64,000 bases of DNA from JAKPAM01 sp047601745 (GCA_047601745.1 JASGIS010000001.1:2728001-2792000), one strand, 5' to 3'; shown: positions 53,065 through 63,066, counted from the first letter of the stretch. The notes: a model not told the origin generated them from the sequence alone. Numbers and translations: made by a program.

Positions 53065-56000
53065 CTACCTCCACCACCGAACCACTCGCTCGATCGCTCG
53101 AAATACTTCGTTGACGAACCCTGAACCTTCCGCTGCCACAGCCACCGGCGCCATCGATGCGAGCACTTCGATGGCATCCTTTCTCGCCTGGCTGCGGGCC
53201 CAGTCGCAAGCCCTGGACCAGGCGAGCCGCGCGCAAGCGGTCGTGTCGCTCGCGAGCGCGCACGCGACCTCGTCGATCTGCTCGTTGCGGTAGACCTCGC
53301 GCTGTGCGAGGACGGCATCCAGCGTTTGCAGCAGCGTACGCGAGCGTGTTTCGCCGGACGTCGCTGCGGCGATGCGCAGATACGCTTCGATACGCGATGC
53401 TTCGTCTGCCCTGGCGGCGCAGTGCACTGCGCGGTCGACTTCCCCAACGCGGGCTAGCGCGGGTGCGAGGCGCGCGGCGAGATATTCCCTGCCGACGCTC
53501 TGGCGTCCGATACGGCACGCGACGCTCATCGTGCCGAGTTCGGCGAACGCCACGCGGCGCTCGATTTCGAGGACGTCTTCTCGTGACAGCCAGGGGCCAA
53601 GCTCCACCAGCACCGACGTGGTGACCTCGTTATCTTTCCCGAGGCGAACGAGTTCAAACGCGGCGTTGGCCCTGCCGATCGTACCCAAACGTCGCGCGAG
53701 AGCCCCCGCTGTGGCGGCGGGCTCGTCCTCGTGAATGAAAGGAAAGCTCCGGTCCGACGCCCACCGCAGCCACTCGTCGAAGTCCGCGCCCGTGGGGCCG
53801 ATCTCCTGCACGAGGTAGGCCCATGCGGTTTCAGCGCTCAAATGGGGCGCGAGCGTTTCCAGTAAGTGCTTCCCGTCTTTGCCACGGGCCAACGCTCGTT
53901 CCACCCATGATGCGGCGCGGCCAGCGTCGAGCCGGCTCGCGATCATCGCCACAGCTCGCGCTAGCTCGTCGGCGTCCATCGCCGCTGCGGCGTGCTCCAG
54001 CTCGCGTTCCGCTTCATCCGCGGTGCCGAGTTCCAGCAGCAGTTCCATGCGTGTGCGCGCCTGTTCATGCTCGGCGATCGCCGCGCGCGCCTCCGCCGCG
54101 ATCCGTTCGCGCCCCGGCCCGCCGACGCGTGGGGCCAGCGCAACGAGCAGATGCGCCCGTCCATGATGATTGTCCAGCCCGAGCGCGAGCTCGGTCAGGG
54201 CCTCGGCTTTCCCGATCTTGCAGCTTCGCGGCATCGCGAGCAGCGCGCGATGACACTCCCGGATGCCGTTGCGCCGGGCCTGATCCGCGATCAGCTCCGT
54301 TGCGCGGCGGCGCTCGGGTGCTGCCAGATGAGGAAGGAGCTTCACGACCTGGCCGAGCCCGGAGGGCTCGCCGATTCGTTCTGCCGAGGCCAGCGCCGCG
54401 GCAAGCTGCGTGCCTGAAAGCAGCGGCGCCGCGCGCTCGTAGGCACGCTCGCGTTCGTTCGCATCACCGAGTGAATCGATCGCCGCCAGGATGTCCCGAA
54501 GCGCTTGTGCGCGATGCGACGCCGAGTCGACACGCGCCACCGCTATGAGCGCATCGACGCGCGGAGCGCCGTTGAGCTGGGCCTCGATGAGCGCCTTCGT
54601 GCGATCCAGCTCCAGATGATTCATCGCGAGCAGCAACTGCCCGTCATGCATCCATAGCAGCGAGGTGGATCTCTCGCTTGTTTCCATTTGGGTGAGCACG
54701 AGGCTCATGAGGGCGCGACGGTCCTCGCCGGCTAGAAGAGGAGCGACGGCGGCGATCCACGCAAGCGGTTGGTCCACGATCGCGGCCCGGATGGGCCCGT
54801 GCAGGCTCGGGGGCGCATGCCGGGCCAGTTCTATGAACTCTTGCGGATCCGCTCGCGCCTCCGCAATGAGCTCCCGCAGCGTTTCGCGCTGCTCGTCGGG
54901 TGGCAGATGGCGCAGTAGAAGTGCCAGCGCATGATTGTGCAGCGGCGCCGATGCGAGTTCGCGGACCCGGACATACGCTTGTGCGATAGCGCTCGCGGCC
55001 GTAGTCGGATCGAGGTACTCGGCAAGCTCGGAGACCGTCCACGCGTGCATGGCGACGGACAGCGTGTCCCTTTTGTCGCGGTACTCGGCCATCGCATGGC
55101 CTATCCTGAGCGAGCGCTCCGGCTCTTGCAGCATCCCGTACAGTCGCAACGGCCGGAAGCCGATGGTGTGCGCGATCGCGACAGCCTGTGCCGCCAAGGG
55201 CGCGGGTACCCGGTCCAACAATGGCCGCAGGAGCGGGTTGGTATGGGTCTGCTCGTAACGCGAGGATGTCGCCAGCGTCCAGTCCGCGACACGGCGCAGC
55301 ACCGGGAGCAGCTCCGTTTCCTCCAGCGCGAGCGCCAGCGCACGCACAAGGTCGCCGCGATCCGTGACGTCAGAATCAGCGATGGCGACCAGCGTCTCGT
55401 CGAGCCATCTCTCGCGGTCCTGCACGCGCGCGAGCAAAGCGATCATGGCTCGGGCGCGCTTCGCCGGCTCGACGAGCAGCCGGGAGCGGGCGATTGCGCG
55501 TTGCACGGACCAGCCGCCGTCCGCGACGGCTGCGTCGAGCAGGGCGGCCGGCACGGTACGCGCGAGACTACGAAGGCTCGCGGCAACGAGGACGAGAAGG
55601 CAATCGGAGACCCGGGCCGATACCAGGGAGAGGTCGACAACGTAGCCCGAGAAACCATCCTCGCCGCCGGCGCTGCCTAGGGATGCATGCACGCGGGTCC
55701 GATACCAGGCATTGCGGCCCTCGTCGTCCTCTGCGGACATTAGTGCGAGCGCATGGCTAGGATGTCGCGAGCGCAGCAAATGTCGGACGAGGTTGCGGTG
55801 CAGGTAACCATCATCGGGCAGGCGCCACCATTCGGCCTCCTGCGGCGGCCGATAAGCATCGAGCAACGCGCGCCCCAGCGACGCCGTCTTTTTCTCGTCT
55901 CGCCCGATGTACATGAGATGCAGATCGTGCAGGCGTACGTCGTACTGCTCCGGCGATCCATGGAGCTGCAGCAGGGACCGCTGCTGAAAGAACACGAGCA

Positions 56001-57315
56001 GGCGCTGCCCGCGATGCTCGGATAGTCCGGAACGATGCTTCCAGAGGCGCAGAATCGCTGCCGCAGGCACGGCGCCTTCCCAGAAGAACGCCGCGAGCTC
56101 GAGATAGCGTGCTCGCTTCACGGTCGGCAGCGCATCGAGGCTGATGCGAAGCGACTGCTCGACGGTCTCGTAGACGTACTCCTCGAAGCAGTGCTCCGCG
56201 TAGTCGAGCTCGCGCTTCTCCAGGGCCGTGACGATCGCGGACCAAGGCACGCCTTGGCCGGCCGCGGCGGCATTGAGCGCGATCGCAAACGGATGGTATC
56301 CGCACAGCTTCACCACACTCCTCACCGCGAGCGGCAACGCCTGCGGCGGCGTACCCATCCAATCTGCTGCCAGACGCAGCGCCTCTTCTTCGCCCAGTTG
56401 GTCGATCCGCAAGAGGTGGTGGCCAACAGCCAGCTCGCCGTGTCGCGTGGTCACGAGCATCCGGCCGCCGGGCCCGAGCACGCGCACGAGCGGCGCGATC
56501 TGGTCGACGGACGTCGCGTTGTCCACCACCAGCAGAAAGCGCTTGCCCTCGAACTGCTGAGCAAGCGCATCGCATACGTCCCGATCGTCGTACAGGCTGG
56601 TGATCCTGGCATGGCACAGCGCTGCCAGCCGGCGCAACGGATCTCCCGCGAGCCAGTAGATGCCATCGGCGACAAAAGTGGTCGGCCGACTGCGCATGGC
56701 GTCGACCAGACTCAGCGCGAGAACCGACTTGCCGATGCCGCCCATTCCGGTCACTACGGTGACGCGGCTTTCATGAGTGCGTACGGTAGGGCCGATCGTC
56801 TCGCCGAGCACGGCGCCGAAAAGCTCGTTGAACTTATCGGGGCGTGGCAGAAAGTGAGGCGGGCGCTCGGGCGGGCAGCCGAAGATGGGCGGGGGCGGGG
56901 GGACCGGATCGCTGAGCAGCCGGCGCAGCGGGTCGAGCGGCGGCTCCTTGCCGTCGACGACGAGAAAGCTCTCGGCGTGAAATATCCTCAATTCCGCAGG
57001 CAGACACGCGTGCGGATCGTTCGTCCCTGCCGGTACCAGGCGAAGCGCAGTCACGACCGGTTTGCGTTCGGAAAGCGCGGACTGCCACTCGGCGCGTACG
57101 TAGTCGGAGCGCAGCGCCCTTGGGCCGATCACGACGAGCAGGCGGTCGCTGCGATGAATGGCGTCGCGGATCTCTTCGGTAAAGGCGAGCGCGCGCGCCG
57201 GCATGTCCTTGCGGTCCCACCATACATCGAAGTGGTGCGCCTCAAGGAATTCGTACACCCGGGCGACGAACGGTTCGTCATCGGCTCGAGCGTACGAAAG
57301 AAACACGGACGTCAT
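53065..57315 (-). CDS. TIR-STAND NLR-like protein with alpha-helical repeat tail
   Basis: A 1416-residue protein combining an NLR-type module order. Residues 1-~125 are a TIR domain (FLSYARADDEPFV, VWWDRKDM, SDYVRAEW) with Glu76 at the NADase catalytic position. Residues ~155-480 are an NB-ARC STAND ATPase: Walker A GMGGIGKS (190-197), Walker B RFLLVVDN (259-266), sensor LVTTR (287-291), a GLPLAL-like GYHPFAIAL (339-347) and an MHD-like LHD (462-464). The remaining ~900 residues are Ala/Leu/Arg-rich helical repeats, likely a sensor solenoid. A ribosome site (ggag) lies seven bases upstream. Such proteins are candidate anti-phage sensors that deplete NAD on activation; function here is inferred. 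Confidence 0.88.
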   Translation of the reverse strand: MTSVFLSYARADDEPFVARVYEFLEAHHFDVWWDRKDMPARALAFTEEIRDAIHRSDRLLVVIGPRALRSDYVRAEWQSALSERKPVVTALRLVPAGTNDPHACLPAELRIFHAESFLVVDGKEPPLDPLRRLLSDPVPPPPPIFGCPPERPPHFLPRPDKFNELFGAVLGETIGPTVRTHESRVTVVTGMGGIGKSVLALSLVDAMRSRPTTFVADGIYWLAGDPLRRLAALCHARITSLYDDRDVCDALAQQFEGKRFLLVVDNATSVDQIAPLVRVLGPGGRMLVTTRHGELAVGHHLLRIDQLGEEEALRLAADWMGTPPQALPLAVRSVVKLCGYHPFAIALNAAAAGQGVPWSAIVTALEKRELDYAEHCFEEYVYETVEQSLRISLDALPTVKRARYLELAAFFWEGAVPAAAILRLWKHRSGLSEHRGQRLLVFFQQRSLLQLHGSPEQYDVRLHDLHLMYIGRDEKKTASLGRALLDAYRPPQEAEWWRLPDDGYLHRNLVRHLLRSRHPSHALALMSAEDDEGRNAWYRTRVHASLGSAGGEDGFSGYVVDLSLVSARVSDCLLVLVAASLRSLARTVPAALLDAAVADGGWSVQRAIARSRLLVEPAKRARAMIALLARVQDRERWLDETLVAIADSDVTDRGDLVRALALALEETELLPVLRRVADWTLATSSRYEQTHTNPLLRPLLDRVPAPLAAQAVAIAHTIGFRPLRLYGMLQEPERSLRIGHAMAEYRDKRDTLSVAMHAWTVSELAEYLDPTTAASAIAQAYVRVRELASAPLHNHALALLLRHLPPDEQRETLRELIAEARADPQEFIELARHAPPSLHGPIRAAIVDQPLAWIAAVAPLLAGEDRRALMSLVLTQMETSERSTSLLWMHDGQLLLAMNHLELDRTKALIEAQLNGAPRVDALIAVARVDSASHRAQALRDILAAIDSLGDANERERAYERAAPLLSGTQLAAALASAERIGEPSGLGQVVKLLPHLAAPERRRATELIADQARRNGIRECHRALLAMPRSCKIGKAEALTELALGLDNHHGRAHLLVALAPRVGGPGRERIAAEARAAIAEHEQARTRMELLLELGTADEAERELEHAAAAMDADELARAVAMIASRLDAGRAASWVERALARGKDGKHLLETLAPHLSAETAWAYLVQEIGPTGADFDEWLRWASDRSFPFIHEDEPAATAGALARRLGTIGRANAAFELVRLGKDNEVTTSVLVELGPWLSREDVLEIERRVAFAELGTMSVACRIGRQSVGREYLAARLAPALARVGEVDRAVHCAARADEASRIEAYLRIAAATSGETRSRTLLQTLDAVLAQREVYRNEQIDEVACALASDTTACARLAWSRACDWARSQARKDAIEVLASMAPVAVAAEGSGFVNEVFRAIERVVRWWR

Positions 57316-57369
57316 GCACGAACTCCGCGTACAGCGCCCGGCAGCGAGCGCGGCGCCCAGGGCTTCGGA

Positions 57370-57912
57370 CTACGGCCGTCCGCGCGCGTCCTCGATGATT
57401 CGGGCCGCGAGCGCCTGCACCTGCTTGGCGGTCATCGCCGAGAAGATGCCCTGCCACGCGCTCGACGTGGTCGAGTAGTCTCGTGCGCCGAGGCGGCGGC
57501 CGGACGGCAGTTCGGTGAATTCGGTCCGGGCGTCGACGTGGGCGTTGCCGGTGAAGGCACCCAAGCCGTAGCGGGCCCCGGTCGAGATGTAGCGGTAGTC
57601 CCGGATCACGACGCGTGCGAAGGTCGTTCCGGCCGGCTGCGGACCCGGCTGGGCATCGACCCACGCGAAGCCGATGCCGGCATCGGCCGCGGCCTGGGTG
57701 AAGGCACCGCGCCATTCGCCGCGGAAGGCCTCCCAGTCCGACGAGGCCGGCATCGCCGGATCGGCGACGACCGCCACGGCGAGCCGTTTGAGCGGCGCCG
57801 ACGGACGCTGCAATGCGGCCTGCTCGCTTTCGGGACGTTGGACGCTGGCCGCGCAGCCGGCGAGCAGGGCGGCCGATGCGACGAGTGCGAACCGTAGATT
57901 CATGCTACGCAT
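57370..57912 (-). CDS. Small lipoprotein, DUF4410-like
   Basis: A 180-residue predicted lipoprotein with signal MNLRFALVASAALLAGC (lipobox LAGC). A mixed alpha/beta domain follows, containing VVIRDYRYISTGARYGLGAF and a C-terminal AWQGIFSAMTAKQVQALAARI helix. The pattern resembles DUF4410-type lipoproteins, but this is uncertain. Start 57912 (MRSMNLR) or 57903 is possible. It lies 54 bases upstream of the TIR-STAND gene on the same strand and could be co-transcribed with it. Confidence 0.65.
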   Translation of the reverse strand: MRSMNLRFALVASAALLAGCAASVQRPESEQAALQRPSAPLKRLAVAVVADPAMPASSDWEAFRGEWRGAFTQAAADAGIGFAWVDAQPGPQPAGTTFARVVIRDYRYISTGARYGLGAFTGNAHVDARTEFTELPSGRRLGARDYSTTSSAWQGIFSAMTAKQVQALAARIIEDARGRP

Positions 57913-58052
57913 CACGGTACTCCACGAGAACGGATGCTCGATATTCTGCCGGTTCGACGGCATGCGCTTCAAGAAGGGCCGCTCTTGCCGTCGGTCCGGC
58001 AGCAGGCCAGCGCGCCCTGGCCGTCGCGGACGAGCGGCAGCGAGAGGCGGGG

Positions 58053-59186
58053 TTATTCCTGAGCGAGCCGCCCCAGCGCCTCGTCCAGCCGCGCGACCGT
58101 GCTGTCGACATCGTTCAGCTTGTCGAGCCCGAACAGGCCGAGCCGGAAGGTGCTGAAGTCCGCCGGTTCGTCGCACTGCAGCGGCACGCCGGCCGCGGTC
58201 TGCAGCCCCAGCGCGAGGAACTTGCTGCCGGAACGGATCCCGGGGTCATCGGTGTAGCTGACGACCACGCCGGGCGCCTCATAGCCGGGCGCCGCGACGC
58301 TCGGAAAGCCCCGGCGGGCGAGTAGCGCGCGCACCTTGTCGCCGAGCTCCTGCTGCTCGGCGCGGACCTTGTCGAAGCCGTACCGTCTGGTCTCGAACAT
58401 CGCGTCGCGCACCCGCGCCAGCGCATCGGTGGGCATCGTGGCGTGATACGCGTGGCCGCCGCCCTCGTAGGCTTCGATGATCTGCAGCCATTTGCGCAGG
58501 TCGCAGGCGAAGCTCGAGCTGTTGGTCTGCTCGATGCGCTGGCGCGCCGTTTCTCCGAGCATCACGAACGCGCAGCAGGGCGAGCCGCTCCAGCCTTTCT
58601 GCGGCGCGCTGATCAGGATGTCGATCCCGAGCGCGGCCATGTCCACCCATATCGTCCCCGACGCGATGCAGTCGAGCACGAACATCCCGCCCGCCGCGTG
58701 GGTGGCTTCGGCGACCTGGCGCAGATAGTCGTCGGGCAGGATCAGGCCGGCGGCCGTCTCGACGTGCGGCGCGAAGACCAGATCCGGCTTCTCGCGCGCG
58801 ATGGTGGCGACGACCTCGTCGATCGGCGGCGGAGCGAACGGCGCCTGCCTGCCGTCGCGCACCGGCCGCGCCTTGAGCACGATCGATTCGGACGGGATGC
58901 CGCCCATCTCGAAGATCTGCGTCCAGCGGTAGCTGAACCAGCCGGTGCGGATCACCAGGCATTTGCGGCCGTGGGCGAACTGGCGCGCGACCGCTTCCAT
59001 CCCGAAGCTGCCGCTGCCGGGCACCACGATCGCGGAATGGGCGTGGTAGACCTCCTTCAAGGTCGCCGAGATGTCCCGCATCACATGCTGGAACTTCTGC
59101 GACATGTGGTTCAGCGCGCGATCGGTGAACACCACCGAATATTCGAGCAGGCCGTCGGGATCGACGTCGGGCAGCAGGCCGGGCAT
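58053..59186 (-). CDS. Class V aminotransferase (serine/alanine-glyoxylate type)
   Basis: PLP-dependent enzyme of 377 residues. Landmarks are IVVPGSGSFGMEAVARQF near residue 54, FAPHVETAAGLILPDDYLR (139-157), LDCIASGTIWVDM with the PLP-contacting Asp, and the Schiff-base lysine Lys197 in SAPQKGWSGSP. Class V members of this type include serine-pyruvate, alanine-glyoxylate and 2-aminoethylphosphonate aminotransferases; the substrate cannot be assigned. ATG 59186 is chosen because family members start near a G-L-L-E-Y segment. Confidence 0.86.
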   Translation of the reverse strand: MPGLLPDVDPDGLLEYSVVFTDRALNHMSQKFQHVMRDISATLKEVYHAHSAIVVPGSGSFGMEAVARQFAHGRKCLVIRTGWFSYRWTQIFEMGGIPSESIVLKARPVRDGRQAPFAPPPIDEVVATIAREKPDLVFAPHVETAAGLILPDDYLRQVAEATHAAGGMFVLDCIASGTIWVDMAALGIDILISAPQKGWSGSPCCAFVMLGETARQRIEQTNSSSFACDLRKWLQIIEAYEGGGHAYHATMPTDALARVRDAMFETRRYGFDKVRAEQQELGDKVRALLARRGFPSVAAPGYEAPGVVVSYTDDPGIRSGSKFLALGLQTAAGVPLQCDEPADFSTFRLGLFGLDKLNDVDSTVARLDEALGRLAQE

Positions 59187-59380
59187 GGCGTCTCCGTGTT
59201 CTTGGTCGCGATCCTGGCAGCTTAGCACTCGGTATGCCCGCAGCCGGCCAGGCTTCGAACTTCGCACGGCCGAGGAGATCGCCGGCCGACAGATCGCGCG
59301 ATCGCCGGGCGGCAGATCGTTCGATCGTCTGGCGGGGGGCGGATTCTCGCGCGCTCCCCGCCATCGATCCGCCGCGCTGC

Positions 59381-60451
59381 TCAGCCGGTCTCCATCATCC
59401 GCCCGGTCGCGGGCCGCGTGCGTCCTGCCGTCCAGTTCCTGAGCACGCGCAGCATCGGCGCCTCGATGAACCGGTACTGCAGTATCGCGTAGCCCACGGT
59501 GACGCCGAGAATCAGCACCATTCCCAGCCAGAACGACTCGCCGCCGAGCGCTTTCCAGATCATCGTCGGAATCGCGCCGACCAGCGGGTGGCTCAGATAC
59601 AGCGAGTACGAGGCGTCGCCGAGGGTCCGCAGCAGCGCCAGCGGATGCGCCGACAACTTATCCTCCAGGCAGACCACCCCGAACAGCAGCATGGTCGCGG
59701 GCCCGCCGAAGTAGATCGTGCGCGGCCCCGCGCCGTCGGCATACAGACGGGGCGCCAGCACGATCAGCGCCGCGGCCGCCGCCAGCACGGCGATCACCCC
59801 CAGCACATGACGCCAGGGCAGCGCTCGCAGCCAGGGGTACAGGATCGCGATCACGATGCCGGCCAGGAACTCCAGTTGCATCGGCGAGGTGCCGCGGTTC
59901 TGGAGGGGCGAGGTCGGATCGGCAACGCTGCGCAGTCCGACCAGGGCCAGGATCATCGTGGCAAGCAGCACGAAGCGCGCCGCCGGCTTGTTCAGAAACA
60001 GGCTGATGGCCACCATCAGATAGAACACGAACTCGTGGTTCAGCGACCAGCCCGGAACCAGGATCGGCGTGAACTCGCCCGACTGGCTGTTGACATGGAA
60101 GATGAACAGGAACGACGCGACGATTTCGCCCAGATCCGGCAGATCGCCGCTGCCGCCGTTCGCCCGCAGCGCCATGATGGCCAGCGTCGCCAGCAAGGTC
60201 AGCCAGTACAGGGGCGCGATGCGGATCAGTCGGTTCAGCCACCACTGCCCGGGACGTTGCGTAGAGCGACCGGCGGACAGCCAGATGATGAAGCCGCTGA
60301 TCACGAAGAAGACGTCGACCCCGCCCGCCCACGCGTAGCGCCACACCGGCTCGACGCCGTCGATCGGGCGCAGTGCGCCGAGCGCATGAAAGATCACCAC
60401 CGATAGCGCGGCGAGACCCCGCAGGTACTGAATGCCGACGACTTCCTTCAT
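59381..60451 (-). CDS. Membrane acyltransferase (OafA/YrhL acyltransferase-3 family)
   Basis: A 356-residue polytopic protein with about ten membrane helices. The family opening is IQYLRGLAALSVVIFHALGAL with the catalytic histidine in VIFH, and VDVFFVISGFIIWLSAGRS follows. Members O-acetylate polysaccharides, lipid A or other cell-surface molecules. No polysaccharide genes are adjacent, so the acceptor is unknown. Confidence 0.9.
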   Translation of the reverse strand: MKEVVGIQYLRGLAALSVVIFHALGALRPIDGVEPVWRYAWAGGVDVFFVISGFIIWLSAGRSTQRPGQWWLNRLIRIAPLYWLTLLATLAIMALRANGGSGDLPDLGEIVASFLFIFHVNSQSGEFTPILVPGWSLNHEFVFYLMVAISLFLNKPAARFVLLATMILALVGLRSVADPTSPLQNRGTSPMQLEFLAGIVIAILYPWLRALPWRHVLGVIAVLAAAAALIVLAPRLYADGAGPRTIYFGGPATMLLFGVVCLEDKLSAHPLALLRTLGDASYSLYLSHPLVGAIPTMIWKALGGESFWLGMVLILGVTVGYAILQYRFIEAPMLRVLRNWTAGRTRPATGRMMETG

Positions 60452-60628
60452 GACGGTCCGCTGTCGATTTCTGACGGACCAGTCTAAGAGCTTCCATCCC
60501 GTTCAACGGTGATCAATGCCACGATTGCCCGTTCGCGAGCGACGAGCGGCGAGGTGATCCGCGATTGCGGAGCAAAAAGTGTAAATTGCCTCGATCCGGA
60601 GCCTGCGCCTCCCCGGCCAGGCCGGCGG

Positions 60629-61288
60629 TCATCGATCCCGAGAGGTCCGGCGCGTCCGCCGCATCGTCGCATCGCTTCGCGGTCCGGGCGTCAGGCGCGC
60701 GGCCAGGTAATCGCCCAGCGCCGCGCACATCTGGTCGCGCAGATCCTTGCGCATACCCGGTGCAGCCAGTCGCAGGCCGTGCACCGCCGCGCGGACGATC
60801 AGCCAGGTGGCCAGCGCGATCGATGGCAGCGGCTCGGATGGCGCGCCCGGTGACCTCGGCGATCGCGCGGCGAAGGCCGTCAACACGTTCCGGACGCACT
60901 CGGACAACCGCTGCAATCGGTGCGGGTCCGCGGTCAACGCCGGCACCTCGGCCAGGATGAAACAAGCGGGCTGTGCTTGAACCTGCTCGATCACCTGGTC
61001 GATCAGGTCGGCGGCCAACCGGTGCGGGTCGTCCGGCAGCGCCGTCTGCCAGTGCCCGATGCGGGCGACCAGTTCCTCGACGTAGTGCTGCAGCAGCGCC
61101 GCGCCGAGTTCTTCCTTGTTCGAAAAATACTGGTACAGCGAACCGATCGACGCACCGGCGGTGCTGGCGATCGCGCTCATCGTGGTGGCCTCGTAGCCGT
61201 TGGCCACGAACAGGGTTTCGGCGGCCTTCAGCAGCTCGGCAACGCGTCGGCCGGCACGGGGCTGGGTCGGTTGCTTGCGGGTCTGCAT
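60629..61288 (-). CDS. TetR family regulator of the adjacent efflux pump
   Basis: About 219 residues with a helix-turn-helix (ANGYEATTMSAIASTAGASIGSLYQYFSNK, about residues 29-58) and a helical ligand domain. An alternative ATG at 61312 would add eight residues; neither has a good ribosome site. It is divergent from a DHA2 efflux gene with only 69 bases between starts, the standard layout for a repressor of that pump. Confidence 0.88.
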   Translation of the reverse strand: MQTRKQPTQPRAGRRVAELLKAAETLFVANGYEATTMSAIASTAGASIGSLYQYFSNKEELGAALLQHYVEELVARIGHWQTALPDDPHRLAADLIDQVIEQVQAQPACFILAEVPALTADPHRLQRLSECVRNVLTAFAARSPRSPGAPSEPLPSIALATWLIVRAAVHGLRLAAPGMRKDLRDQMCAALGDYLAARLTPGPRSDATMRRTRRTSRDR

Positions 61289-61357
61289 TGACACAATGTG
61301 AGTGGCGCTCATATTATGAGTCGGTCAGAATATGATGACGGCTCACATTTTAGATCG

Positions 61358-62890
61358 ATGAACGCCGCTGCGGGTGTTACGCCCTGGGTCGAGGTGCCTC
61401 ATCGCGGCATCATCACCTTATCGATCATGCTGGCGACGCTGATCCAGTCGCTCGACGGCACGATCGCCAACGTGGCGCTGCCGCACATGCAAGGCAGCCT
61501 GTCGGCGTCGCAGGATCAGATCACCTGGGTGCTGACCTCGTACATCGTGGCCGCGGCGATCGCCACGCCGTTGACCGGCTGGCTGTGCGATCGCTTCGGC
61601 ATGAAGCACGTGATGATCGCGTCGATCTCCGGCTTCACCGTGGCCTCGGCCTTGTGCGGCATCTCCGCGACGCTGCCGATGATCGTCGCTGCGCGCTTAT
61701 TGCAGGGCGTCTTCGGCGCGGCGCTGGTGCCGTTGTCGCAGGCGATCCTGATGGACATCAACCCGCGCGAGCGGCAGGCCCAGGCGATGGCGGTCTGGGG
61801 CATGGGCGTGATGGTCGGGCCGATTCTCGGACCCACGCTCGGCGGCTGGCTGACCGACAGCTACGACTGGCGTTGGGTGTTCTTCATCAATGTGCCGATC
61901 GGTGCGTTCGCATTGTTCGGGGTGATCACGTATTTCAAGCCCAAAGACGGCCGCCGGCGCACGCCGTTCGATTTCTTCGGCTTCGTGACCCTAAGCCTGG
62001 CGATCGGCCTGTTCCAGGCGCTGCTCGATCGCGGCGAACAGCTCGACTGGTTCGGCTCGATCGAGATCCGTATCGAGGCGATCGGCGCGACGATCGCTTT
62101 CGCGCTCTTTCTCGTGCATATCGCGACCGTCAGCGGCCGCTCGTTCGTGAATCTGGCGCTGCTGCGCGATCGCAACTACGTGAGCGGGTTGGTGTTCATC
62201 TTCGTGATCGGCGTGGTGCTGTTCGCGACGCGCGCCTTGCTGCCGCCGATGCTGCAAACGCTGATGGACTATCCGGTGGCCACGGCCGGCCTGGTGGTCG
62301 CGCCCAGCGGCTTGGGCACGATGATCGCGATGATGCTGGTGGGTCGGCTGGTGAAGATCGTCGACCCGCGCGCGATTCTGATGTTCGGCCTGTCGTTGAC
62401 CGCACTGTCGCTGTGGCAGATGAGCGGCTACACGCTCGAGTTGTCGGAGCGCGATATCGTCTGGCCCGGGGTGCTCCAGGGGTTCGGGCTCGGTTTCGTG
62501 TTCATCCCGCTGACGTCGATCGCGTTCGCCACGCTGGACGCCGACCTGCGTGCCGACGGGACGGCGATCTTCAGCCTGGTGCGCAATATCGGCAGCAGTA
62601 TCGGTATCTCGCTGGTGCAGACGATATTGACGCGCCAGACGGCCGTCATGCACGCGTCACTGGCCGAGAAGATCTCGCCGTTCAACCCGCTGCTGCCGGA
62701 TGCCGCCGGCCTGACGCCCCAGGCACTGGCCCGGATCGACCATCAGATCACGATGCAGGCAGCGATGATCGGCTACGTCGACGACTTTCGCTTCATGATG
62801 TGGCTTACCCTGCTGGTGATTCCGTTGGTGGCGCTGATTCGCTCCGCGGGGGCGTCGTCCGGGGGCGATACTCATGCGGTGATGGACTAG
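61358..62890 (+). CDS. MFS multidrug efflux transporter, DHA2 family (EmrB-like)
   Basis: A 510-residue transporter with about 14 membrane helices. Motif D1-like LDGTIANVALPHMQ lies near the start, motif A is GWLCDRFGMKHVM, and motif C is GPILGPTLGGWLTDSYDWRW. EmrB relatives normally pair with an EmrA-type adaptor, which is not visible here. ATG 61358 is chosen; an in-frame start at 61298 would overlap the regulator's region. Confidence 0.91.
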   Translation: MNAAAGVTPWVEVPHRGIITLSIMLATLIQSLDGTIANVALPHMQGSLSASQDQITWVLTSYIVAAAIATPLTGWLCDRFGMKHVMIASISGFTVASALCGISATLPMIVAARLLQGVFGAALVPLSQAILMDINPRERQAQAMAVWGMGVMVGPILGPTLGGWLTDSYDWRWVFFINVPIGAFALFGVITYFKPKDGRRRTPFDFFGFVTLSLAIGLFQALLDRGEQLDWFGSIEIRIEAIGATIAFALFLVHIATVSGRSFVNLALLRDRNYVSGLVFIFVIGVVLFATRALLPPMLQTLMDYPVATAGLVVAPSGLGTMIAMMLVGRLVKIVDPRAILMFGLSLTALSLWQMSGYTLELSERDIVWPGVLQGFGLGFVFIPLTSIAFATLDADLRADGTAIFSLVRNIGSSIGISLVQTILTRQTAVMHASLAEKISPFNPLLPDAAGLTPQALARIDHQITMQAAMIGYVDDFRFMMWLTLLVIPLVALIRSAGASSGGDTHAVMD

Positions 62891-63066
62891 GGGCCGTTGA
62901 TCGGCTTGTTCGGTTTCGAGCCGAGCTACCTGAAGGAGGTCCGCGACAACCTCGGCGAGCTGCCGGCTTCGCCCGTCCGAGGGCCAGGAAGGAGACGGGC
63001 GCGGCGACGTCGGACGGCTACAATCCGCGAACCCCGCCCAGCGGCAAGCTCACGACGAAATTCTCG

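Noticed and set aside
56035..57897. A 620-codon plus-strand open frame
   Set aside because: It is antisense to the TIR-STAND gene and the lipoprotein gene, with no recognisable domain or ribosome site.
58053..59186. The relocated hisC
   Set aside because: The lysine motif and overall pattern are those of class V aminotransferases, whereas HisC is class I/II.
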